Of a stretch of 34,559 bases of DNA, positions 26,885 through 34,559 are shown piece after piece. Position 1 is the stretch's first letter, and every line of letters begins with the position of its first letter. Source of the stretch: Magnetococcales bacterium (GTDB lineage: Bacteria; Pseudomonadota; Magnetococcia; Magnetococcales; Magnetaquicoccaceae); assembly GCA_015231775.1 (NCBI GenBank), contig JADGAY010000022.1, forward strand, positions 1-34,559, read 5' to 3'. The translations under genes were made by a program, and so were the position numbers. Under the pieces are notes generated by a model. It saw nothing but the letters and a program-made list of their open reading frames with translations, ran no database searches and was not told the origin of the DNA.

Positions 26885-27621
26885 AGATACCCGAAAGCGC
26901 GCATCACGGATCGGGCCATCTCGCCGCGCAGATGGTCAAGCCAGTCACGGGCAGCGGGATTGTTCCGTCCCTTGGTCAAAAGAATCGCCTCCTGATGGAT
27001 GGGACGATGCAAGCCGGCAGGCACGATCCAGGCGGACCCCTCGGTGATTTTTCCCTCCCTCATCACCTGGGAGAGGGCCAGAAAACCCAATTCGGCATTG
27101 CCGGAGACCACGAACGGGTGGACCTGGGCGATGTTCTCCCCCTGGACGAATCTGGGACGCAACGTTTCGAGCAACCCCCGCTTTTCCAGTACCTCGATGG
27201 CCGCGGCACCGTATGGAGCCAGTTTGGGGTCGGCGATGGCCAGATGTTCGAACGCCCCCTTGGCCAGAACCTCCCCCTGGTCATCCACCCATCCCGCGCG
27301 CTTGGACCAGAGAATCAACCGACCGGTCGCATAGACGAATCGACTGCCCGCCACCCCGACCCCCTCGGTTTCGAGTTTGGCCGGGGTCTCCGCGTCGGCG
27401 GCGAGGAGTGCATCGAATGGAGCGCCATTCTTGATCTGGGCATACAGCTTGCCGGTGGATCCCGCGGAGAGGGTGACCTTGTGACCGGTTGCCGCGGTGA
27501 AGGCCGCGGCGATCTGTTGCGCCGGCGTGCTGAAATTGGCCGCCACCGCCACGCGCACCTCGGCGGCATGGGCCACGTCGCCCATCAGCAGCAACGCGAC
27601 AAAGATCCGCAAAAAAGCCAT
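26881..27621 (-). CDS. modA: Molybdate ABC transporter substrate-binding protein
   Basis: Signal peptide [76 protein letters not shown]. Confidence 0.94.
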   Translation of the reverse strand: MAFLRIFVALLLMGDVAHAAEVRVAVAANFSTPAQQIAAAFTAATGHKVTLSAGSTGKLYAQIKNGAPFDALLAADAETPAKLETEGVGVAGSRFVYATGRLILWSKRAGWVDDQGEVLAKGAFEHLAIADPKLAPYGAAAIEVLEKRGLLETLRPRFVQGENIAQVHPFVVSGNAELGFLALSQVMREGKITEGSAWIVPAGLHRPIHQEAILLTKGRNNPAARDWLDHLRGEMARSVMRAFGYL

Positions 27622-27689
27622 CACGCCCACTCCCGGATTGCCAAACCCGTTCCACTCAAGGATTAAAATCTTCACGAGACCAAGCCTGT

Positions 27690-27983
27690 TCAGGAGCGCC
27701 ACGCCTTTTTTAAACGTCTTGCCGCATGGATGATCCGGAGTACCGCGATTCCCTCTGATATCGATTGATATAAAATGAGATACGCACCACAGGGTAATCC
27801 ACGAATCCCTGATCCGAGCATCGGATAGGCTCTGCCCATGCCCGGCTGGGTGACAATAAGATTGAGACGTTTTTCGATCTGATCGATCCAGGCGTCCGCT
27901 CGGGATAGATGATCCAGGGCAATATATCGCCAGATCTCCTCCAAGTCCTGTTTGGCACGCGGATCAAACAGGATTCGACTCAT
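27690..27983 (-). CDS. RelE/ParE-family toxin
   Basis: MSRILFDPRAKQDLEEIWRYIALDHLSRADAWIDQIEKRLNLIVTQPGMGRAYPMLGSGIRGLPCGAYLILYQ. ATGA overlap with the upstream antitoxin-like ORF. Confidence 0.87.
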   Translation of the reverse strand: MSRILFDPRAKQDLEEIWRYIALDHLSRADAWIDQIEKRLNLIVTQPGMGRAYPMLGSGIRGLPCGAYLILYQSISEGIAVLRIIHAARRLKKAWRS

Positions 27984-28261
27984 GTCAAGCCGATCCGCTC
28001 CACGTCCATTTCGCGGCGCAACGCCTGTTTGAGGGATGGCAGATCCAACGGGATCAAGGGTTCGCGACCACACTCGGCCAAAGACTGTCGCAACGTTTCG
28101 ATCCAGACCGGATCGTCGTTCTCTTCCAGCGCGGTTTGCAACGTGCGATCCACCATTTCACGAATGGCCTCCTCCACGAAGGCCTCTGGAGAGTCGAATG
28201 ACGGCAGGAACGAACGAACGATCGAGGCGGCCTGCTCCGACAATGTGATGGTCATGGTCAT
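27980..28261 (-). CDS. ParD-like antitoxin
   Basis: MTMTITLSEQAASIVRSFLPSFDSPEAFVEEAIREMVDRTLQ, short RHH-like N-terminus, directly upstream of the ParE-type ORF. Confidence 0.7.
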   Translation of the reverse strand: MTMTITLSEQAASIVRSFLPSFDSPEAFVEEAIREMVDRTLQTALEENDDPVWIETLRQSLAECGREPLIPLDLPSLKQALRREMDVERIGLT

Positions 28262-28346
28262 TTGACACCCTCAACGGTTGTATCTTCAGTGGCTGTATGC
28301 TTGGCCATGATATCCACATCCCAGCCCGACACCAAGCAATTTCCCC

Positions 28347-29072
28347 TCATCGCGCATCTTCCACCAACCGTCCATCCTCCAAAAACAGCACCCGATCCGC
28401 CTGGGCGGCGAATTCGAGGCTGTGGGTCACCATGATCAGCGTGGTCCCCTCTTCGCGCACCATGGCGGTCATCAGGGCCATGATGTCGCGGGCGGTCTTG
28501 TGATCGAGATTGCCGGTGGGTTCGTCCGCGCACACCAGCATCGGACGGTGCACCAGCGCCCGGGCGATGGCTGCCCGTTGTCGCTCCCCGCCGGAGAGGC
28601 GGTCTGGAAAGGCCATCGCCCGCCGCCCCAAACCCACCCGATCCAGAAGATCCATGGCGCGGGCCAGACCCTGTGCATCATCGGCCCGGTTCAACGCCAA
28701 CGGAAAGCGGACATTCTCCAGCACCGTCAATGACGGAACCAGATTGAAGAATTGAAACACGAATCCGATGTGCTGGCGCCGGAAGCGGGTGCTGGCTTCG
28801 TCATCCAGGGCGGTGGCGTCCGTGCCGTCGATCCAGATCCGCCCGCGATCCGGGCGATCCAGCCCGGCGATGAGATTCAACAGCGTGGTCTTGCCCGAGC
28901 CGCTGCGTCCGACCAGCGCGGTGAGCGTGCCGCGCTTGAAATCGACGGTCAAATCAGTCAAGATCGGCACCAGCCCGGAATCCTCCTCGGGATAGCTTTT
29001 TTCGATTCCTGACAGGCGTACCAGGGAATCGTCGGCAGCGCTCCCTGGCACCTGGGGGGTATCCCTTTCCAT
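28347..29072 (-). CDS. ABC transporter ATP-binding protein (LolD/MacB-like)
   Basis: Walker [20 protein letters not shown]-loop [18 protein letters not shown], signature [25 protein letters not shown]. Confidence 0.88.
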   Translation of the reverse strand: MERDTPQVPGSAADDSLVRLSGIEKSYPEEDSGLVPILTDLTVDFKRGTLTALVGRSGSGKTTLLNLIAGLDRPDRGRIWIDGTDATALDDEASTRFRRQHIGFVFQFFNLVPSLTVLENVRFPLALNRADDAQGLARAMDLLDRVGLGRRAMAFPDRLSGGERQRAAIARALVHRPMLVCADEPTGNLDHKTARDIMALMTAMVREEGTTLIMVTHSLEFAAQADRVLFLEDGRLVEDAR

Positions 29073-29292
29073 GTTCGAATCCGTCCGATCACCCGTGTCA
29101 TGGGTCGCGGAAACTCCGCGCCTCTCGTTTTCCAAGGATCGTACCATGCGGCAAGGGAATCGCCAAGCTTCCCGCCCCTCTGGATACCCCGAACACCGGT
29201 CACGCCGACAACTCCCTTGCGCTCCAGAATCGGTGGAGTATGGTAGATGCGATGTGACACCGGTGGGGAACAATCTTCAAGAGTGATTCATC

Positions 29293-30981
29293 ATGTTGCG
29301 GCAACTGATCATCGAGAACATCGCGCTCATCGAACGGCTGGAGATCGAATTCGATTCCGGTCTGACCATTCTGACCGGTGAGACCGGCGCCGGCAAGTCG
29401 ATCGTCATCGACGCCCTGGCCTTGACGTTGGGCGCGCGCGCGGACAACACCCTGATCCGCGCCGACGCGGAGCGCGCCATGGTCACGGCCCATTTCATCC
29501 TGCCGCAAGCCCATCCGGCCCGTGACTGGCTCAAGGAGCAGGCACTCGTCGAGGACGAAGATGGGGGTGAGCTGTTTCTGCGGCGCACCTTGTCGGCCAA
29601 CGGACGTGGCAAAGCGTTCATCAACGAAATCCCGGTCCCGGTGGCGGTCCTGGCGCAACTGGGCGATGGACTCGTGGACATCCACGGGCAGCATGATCAT
29701 CAATCCCTGCTCCATGCCGCCACCCATCTGGCGATTCTCGATGGTTTCGCCCGTCACGACGGACTGGTCGAGGGGGTGGTCGAACTGGCGCGCCTGTGGC
29801 GCCAACGGCGCGAGGCCCTGGAAGAGGTGCGGCGGCGCGCCCGAGATGCCGAACAACGCCGCGCCTTTCTGGTTCATCAACTCGACGAACTGGAATCGGC
29901 GGGACCCGGCGCGGGTGAATGGAACCGGCTCGAACAGCGTCGTTCCCGTCTGGCCCATGTGGTGAAACTGGGGGAGGCGGCCTCGGCGGCCCTGGAGATG
30001 CTCACCGGCGATGCCCAAGGCGAGGGCGAGGGGGCAACCCGACTGATCTCGTTTGCCGCCGGCGAGATCGAGGGCGCCGCGCGCCTCGATCCGGCCTTGG
30101 AGGCCCTTTCCGAACCGTTGCGGTCGTTGCAATACGAGTTGGAGGATCTGGCAGACCGGATCCGGCACTACGCCGATGCCCTGGAGAGCGATCCAGGCGA
30201 GCTGATCGAAATCGAGGAGCGTCTCTCCCTGCTGCGCAACCTGGCGCGCAAGCATCGCCGTACCCCGGACGAACTGCCGGAGTTGGTCGAGACTCTGCGG
30301 GTGGAACTCGACGGGCTCGACCGACTCGACCACGACGAACAACGGCTGGTGGGAGCGCTCGAGGAGACCCGGCGGGCGTATGACCAGGCCGCTCGGGATT
30401 TAAGCGCCTCGCGGGCGAAAGCCGCGCAACAATTGACCAAAGAGACCGAGGCCCATTTGCGGCCCTTGGGCATGCAGGCCCGATTCGCCGTTGATTGGCG
30501 TCCCGTCACCGGCGATCCCCGTTCCACGGGTGCCGAGGAGGCGGAGTTCCAGATCAGCGCCAATCCCGGCGAGCCGCTGAAACCGTTGCGCCAGGTGGCC
30601 TCGGGCGGCGAGATCGCCCGCATCATGCTGGCGCTCAAAACCGCCTTGGCCGAGGCGGTGACCATACCCACCCTGATCTTCGACGAGGTGGATGTGGGGG
30701 TCGGCGGTCGCACCGCGGCGGCGATCGGGGCCAAGCTGGCCGAGGTGGCCAGCCGACGCCAGACCCTGGCGGTGACCCACTCCCCCCAGGTGGCCGCCTG
30801 GGGCGCGCGTCACTTCAAGGTGATCAAAACCACCCGTCAGGGACGGGCGCGGGTCGAGGTTCGCCCCCTGGATGATGCGGCGCGGGTCGAGGAGTTGGCC
30901 CGCATGCTGGCCGGGGAGGAGATCACCCCGGCGGCGCGAGAGAACGCCCTGACCCTGTTGCGCGGGGCCGGCAACGGTTGA
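29293..30981 (+). CDS. recN: DNA repair protein RecN
   Basis: MLRQLIIENIALIERLEIEFDSGLTILTGETGAGKSIVIDALALTLGARA...; DIHGQHDHQSLL; IMLALK...IFDEVDVGVGGRTAAAIG; VTHSPQVAAWG. Confidence 0.96.
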   Translation: MLRQLIIENIALIERLEIEFDSGLTILTGETGAGKSIVIDALALTLGARADNTLIRADAERAMVTAHFILPQAHPARDWLKEQALVEDEDGGELFLRRTLSANGRGKAFINEIPVPVAVLAQLGDGLVDIHGQHDHQSLLHAATHLAILDGFARHDGLVEGVVELARLWRQRREALEEVRRRARDAEQRRAFLVHQLDELESAGPGAGEWNRLEQRRSRLAHVVKLGEAASAALEMLTGDAQGEGEGATRLISFAAGEIEGAARLDPALEALSEPLRSLQYELEDLADRIRHYADALESDPGELIEIEERLSLLRNLARKHRRTPDELPELVETLRVELDGLDRLDHDEQRLVGALEETRRAYDQAARDLSASRAKAAQQLTKETEAHLRPLGMQARFAVDWRPVTGDPRSTGAEEAEFQISANPGEPLKPLRQVASGGEIARIMLALKTALAEAVTIPTLIFDEVDVGVGGRTAAAIGAKLAEVASRRQTLAVTHSPQVAAWGARHFKVIKTTRQGRARVEVRPLDDAARVEELARMLAGEEITPAARENALTLLRGAGNG

Positions 30982-31184
30982 GACGCCACCCAAGCCCATG
31001 AGCACGGGCGACAGGATTGATCGCGCTGATTATTCCTTATCTTACGCGATCCCCCTTTTTTCGTTGGCCGCACACGAACGAATCCGCTAAACTGCAAGAT
31101 GATTAAACCGATCTTCAAAGCCGAGAAGCCTGGTTCCCCTCGGTGGTTTACGCGCATCTGATCGATACCTGGAGCATGAGACTC

Positions 31185-31499
31185 ATGAGTGAGTCCGAAT
31201 TCAACGCCGATACCCTGCTGCACACCCGCGACAGTCAAGGGCTGGAGGAGCCGCCGCTGTTCAAGGTGATCCTCCTCAACGACGACTTCACCCCCATGGA
31301 GTTCGTGGTCGATACCCTGATGCGCTTTTTCGACAAGAATATCGACGAGGCCACGGAGGTGATGCTCAACGTGCATCACAAAGGTTTCGGGGTGTGCGGT
31401 CTGTTCACACGCGACATCGCCGAAACCAAGGTCATGCAGGTCAACCGTCATGCCCGCATGAACCAGTACCCCCTGAAATGCCGGATGGAAGAAAATTAA
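31185..31499 (+). CDS. clpS: ATP-dependent Clp protease adaptor ClpS
   Basis: [61 protein letters not shown]. Immediately upstream of clpA. Confidence 0.96.
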   Translation: MSESEFNADTLLHTRDSQGLEEPPLFKVILLNDDFTPMEFVVDTLMRFFDKNIDEATEVMLNVHHKGFGVCGLFTRDIAETKVMQVNRHARMNQYPLKCRMEEN

Positions 31500-31525
31500 C
31501 CCACGTTTGATCACACGGGATCGTT

Positions 31526-33811
31526 ATGATCAGCAAGCATCTGGAACTCTCCTTGAATCGCGCCATTCGCGCCGCCAAGCAGCGTCGGCATCAATACGCC
31601 ACGGTGGAGCATCTGCTGCTCGCCCTGACGGAAAATCCCGAGGTGACCGAAATCCTGTTGCAGGTCGGGTGTAATCTGCGTCAGCTCTCCCACGACCTGG
31701 AGAGCCACCTGCAAGTGCATGTGCCCACCATTCCGGACGAAGCCGACCCCCTGGAGATCACCCCGACGGTGGGTTTTCAGCGGGTGATCCAGCGCGCGGT
31801 CTATCAGGTGCAATCCTCGGGACGCGATCTGGTAACCGGCGCCTATGTGCTGGTGGCTATTTTCAGCGAACAGCAGTCCCACGCGGTCCATTTTCTCAAC
31901 CGTCAGAACATCAGCCGGCTCGACGTGCAGGCCGCCATTGCCCACGGCATGGAGGGCAAGGGGGCCGACGACGGCGAGGATGACGACGCCGAGGCCCGCA
32001 CCCAGGAGAAGAGCGCCGATCCCGGCCCGGTCAAGGATGACCCGTTGGCGCTCTATGCCACCAATCTGACCCAACTGGCCCGTGACGGGAAAATCGATCC
32101 CTTGATCGGACGCGAGCCGGAGGTGACCCGGACGTTTCAGATCTTGAGCCGGCGGCGCAAGAACAATCCGCTCTATGTCGGCGATGCCGGGGTGGGCAAG
32201 ACCCATCTGGCCGAGGGTCTGGCGTTGCGCATCGCCCGTGGCGAGGCCCCGGAGTTGCTTGCCAACAGCGTCATCTTTTCGTTGGACATGGGTTCGCTGG
32301 TGGCCGGCACCAAATTCCGCGGCGACTTCGAGGCACGCTTGAAGGCGGTGTTGAAAAAACTGACCGAAACCGAGGGCGCGATCCTGTTCATCGACGAAAT
32401 CCACACCGTGATCGGGGCCGGCGCCACGAGCGGCAGCACCATGGATGCCTCCAACCTGTTGAAACCCCTGCTGGCCAATGGTGAATTGCGCTGCATCGGC
32501 TCCACCACCCACGAGGAGTTCCGGGGGGTGTTCGAGAAGGACAAGGCCCTGGCGCGCCGCTTCCAGAAGATCGATCTGGCCGAACCCTCCCTGGAAGAGA
32601 CCATTCTGATCCTCAAAGGTCTGAAATCCCGTTACGAGGCCCACCACGGCATTCGTTATTCCGCAGCGGCGATCCGGGTGGCCGCCGAGCTTTCCCACCG
32701 CCATATCCACGATCGCAAGCATCCGGATTCGGCCATCGATGTGCTCGACGAGGCCGGCGCCGCCGCGCGCATCGCCTCCACCTCCAGGCGCAAGAAGGTG
32801 ATCGGCGTGCGCGAGATCGAGGATGTGGTCGCCCGCATCGCCCGCATCCCGCCGCGCACCGTCTCCCACGACGATCGGGAGCTCTTGAAAAGTCTGGAGA
32901 CCAACATTCTGTTGAGTTTGTTCGGCCAGGACAAGGCCGTCGCCCAGGTGTGTCAGGCCATCAAACTCTCCCGCGCCGGGTTGGGCAACCCGTTGAAACC
33001 GATCGGTGCGTTCCTGCTGGCGGGTCCGACTGGCGTGGGCAAGACCGAGTTGGCCCGGTTGCTGGCCCGCGAGTTGGCGGTGGAGCTGATCCGCTTCGAC
33101 ATGAGCGAGTACATGGAGCGGCACACGGTATCGCGTTTGATCGGCGCCCCGCCCGGCTATGTGGGGTTTGAACAGTCGGGACTGCTCACCGAGGCGGTCA
33201 CCAAGAATCCCCATGCGGTGTTGCTGTTGGACGAGGTGGAAAAGGCTCATCCGGATGTCTTCAACCTGCTGTTGCAGGTGATGGATCACGGCAGTCTGAC
33301 CGACAACAACGGTCGGCGCGCCGATTTCCGCAACGTCATTTTGATCATGACCACCAACGCCGGCACCCACGATCTGGAGCGCGCCTCCATCGGTTTCGTC
33401 AAACAGGACCATCATGGCGACGAGATGAAGGAGATCAAGCGGCTCTTCTCGCCCGAATTCCGCAACCGCCTGGACGCCATCGTCCCCTTTGCCCACCTGG
33501 AACAGCCGGTGATCTTGCAGGTGACCGAAAAGTTCCTGACCGCCCTGGATCGGGATCTCTCCGGACAGCAGGTCACCCTGTCCGTGGACGAGGATGGCCG
33601 CCATTGGCTCGCCGAGCACGGCTACGACCGCAAGAACGGCGCGCGTCCCATGGAGCGGTTGATCAAGGAGAAGATCCGTCAGCCCTTGGCCGACGAACTG
33701 TTGTTCGGTCGTCTGCGTCAGGGCGGCAAGGTGGTGGTGCGGGTGGTGGATGGCAAACTGGATCTGGAGATCGAAGCCCACCCGGCAGCTCAATCCGGCG
33801 CGGCGGCCTGA
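31526..33811 (+). CDS. clpA: ATP-dependent Clp protease ATP-binding subunit ClpA
   Basis: Clp N-domain, two AAA+ modules (GDAGVGKTHLAEGLA; GPTGVGKTELARLLA), C-terminal D2-small domain. Confidence 0.97.
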   Translation: MISKHLELSLNRAIRAAKQRRHQYATVEHLLLALTENPEVTEILLQVGCNLRQLSHDLESHLQVHVPTIPDEADPLEITPTVGFQRVIQRAVYQVQSSGRDLVTGAYVLVAIFSEQQSHAVHFLNRQNISRLDVQAAIAHGMEGKGADDGEDDDAEARTQEKSADPGPVKDDPLALYATNLTQLARDGKIDPLIGREPEVTRTFQILSRRRKNNPLYVGDAGVGKTHLAEGLALRIARGEAPELLANSVIFSLDMGSLVAGTKFRGDFEARLKAVLKKLTETEGAILFIDEIHTVIGAGATSGSTMDASNLLKPLLANGELRCIGSTTHEEFRGVFEKDKALARRFQKIDLAEPSLEETILILKGLKSRYEAHHGIRYSAAAIRVAAELSHRHIHDRKHPDSAIDVLDEAGAAARIASTSRRKKVIGVREIEDVVARIARIPPRTVSHDDRELLKSLETNILLSLFGQDKAVAQVCQAIKLSRAGLGNPLKPIGAFLLAGPTGVGKTELARLLARELAVELIRFDMSEYMERHTVSRLIGAPPGYVGFEQSGLLTEAVTKNPHAVLLLDEVEKAHPDVFNLLLQVMDHGSLTDNNGRRADFRNVILIMTTNAGTHDLERASIGFVKQDHHGDEMKEIKRLFSPEFRNRLDAIVPFAHLEQPVILQVTEKFLTALDRDLSGQQVTLSVDEDGRHWLAEHGYDRKNGARPMERLIKEKIRQPLADELLFGRLRQGGKVVVRVVDGKLDLEIEAHPAAQSGAAA

Positions 33812-33923
33812 TCCAGCCATCAAGGCCGAAGCGGCTTGGCTTGGCCCGGCGGCCTCTCCAACCATCCCATCTCCCCGCTCTGGCCGATTCCGGGATTTTT
33901 TGTCGGCATCGTCACCGAAGCGC

Positions 33924-33951
33924 TTGACTTTCCAGGCGGATGGTCTATGAT
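33924..33951 (+). promoter_or_regulatory. Sigma-70-like promoter upstream of tRNA-His (TTGACT-N16-TATGAT)
   Basis: -35-like at 33924-33929 and -10-like at 33946-33951, about 80 bp upstream of the tRNA. Confidence 0.5.
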
Positions 33952-34030
33952 GGTCAGCTTCTGGAAGCGGAAAATTCTTTCCATGCGGAAAAGGTCGTCC
34001 CGGATCAAGCGGTTTGGGACAGGTCAGCAC

Positions 34031-34107
34031 GGCGGATGTAGCTCAGTTGGTAGAGCCCCGGATTGTGATTCCGGTTGTCGTGGGTTCGAGTCCCATCGTT
34101 CGCCCCA
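34031..34107 (+). tRNA. tRNA-His (anticodon GTG), CCA encoded
   Basis: Cloverleaf readable by eye: acceptor GCGGATG/CGTTCGC with an extra 5' G (G-1) opposite C73, anticodon loop TTGTGAT, T-loop GGTTCGAGTCCC, 3' CCA. Confidence 0.95.
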
Positions 34108-34342
34108 CTCCCTCAAGTCATCTCCCCAAACGCCTGGCCTAGATCGCAATCGTCCGGTTCGATCGAAATACCCAAGCGTCACTCCGCAAAGCCCGGCTTG
34201 GTCGGAGCTTTTCCCAACATGGAAGTTCCGTCCGGTGTTCCACGGCTGACCGATCAAATCGCTTCCCGCGCCACATCTGGGAGATCGGATCCACACCCGC
34301 GTCAAGCCCGTTCCCGGCCAAGCCAGATAACCACGCTTCCCT

Positions 34343-34426
34343 GCCCGATTGGTGAAATGGTAGACACGCGGGATTTAGGTTCCCGTGCCTAGCGGCGTGA
34401 GGGTTCGAGTCCCTTGTCGGGCACCA
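34343..34426 (+). tRNA. tRNA-Leu (anticodon TAG), CCA encoded
   Basis: GCCCGAT/GTCGGGC acceptor, CGGGA-TTTAGGT-TCCCG anticodon arm, long variable arm, GGTTCGAGTCCC, ACCA end. Confidence 0.95.
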
Positions 34427-34462
34427 CATTGGGTTCCAAAGAGAACCAGGAAGTTCCAAGAA

Positions 34463-34495
34463 GCCAGCAAAATTAAACAGTTGCTGGCTTTTTTG
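34463..34495 (+). terminator. Rho-independent terminator after tRNA-Leu
   Basis: GCCAGCAA-N10-TTGCTGGC followed by TTTTTTG. Confidence 0.8.
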
Positions 34496-34559
34496 TTTCC
34501 AAGGGGTTCCAGGGATGTGTATAGACATCCAGGTTTGGCGTGTGTAGAATCGGGTGTAG

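Noticed and set aside
31511-34030. 839-aa minus-strand ORF opposite clpA
   Set aside because: Shadow ORF caused by GC-rich codon bias. The plus strand encodes an unmistakable ClpA, and the antisense product is His/Gln/Gly-rich with no recognisable domain.
34139-34528. Minus-strand ORF containing 'CPTRDSNPHAARH' and the neighbouring 34024-34305 ORF
   Set aside because: Translations of tRNA genes on the opposite strand, a common mis-annotation.

Overview
This 34.6 kb window from a GC-rich proteobacterium is mostly coding. The gene set suggests a Magnetococcales or alphaproteobacterial-type host, but that is inference only.

From left to right it contains:
1. A plus-strand operon: the 3' part of a hybrid histidine kinase, a Cache/GAF/PAS-type sensor with no visible output domain, and a CusC-CusB(-CusA) heavy-metal RND efflux set. 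cusA is separated from cusB by a small AT-rich ORF, an MNT-type nucleotidyltransferase, a truncated reading frame and a REP-like palindrome.
2. A palindrome-rich intergenic island and a MITE/REP-like element (10.8-11.4 kb).
3. A large minus-strand MSHA-like type IV pilus / type II secretion-like locus (11.4-24.5 kb): secretin, PEGA-SPOR-TPR protein, MshE-type ATPase, MshG-type platform protein, two tandem MshA-like pilins and four minor-pilin-like proteins. A coiled-coil/TM gene lies in the opposite orientation inside the locus.
4. modABC molybdate transporter, a ParDE-type toxin-antitoxin pair and a LolD-like ATPase, all on the minus strand.
5. recN, clpS and clpA, then tRNA-His(GTG) and tRNA-Leu(TAG).

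The most notable candidates are the pilus locus with its composite SPOR/PEGA protein, tandem MshEN domains and a His/Trp/Lys-rich PilX/MshP-like protein, and the interrupted Cus operon. No CRISPR array, rRNA, intact transposase or phage module was seen. Everything here is read from sequence and recalled family motifs; no searches were run.
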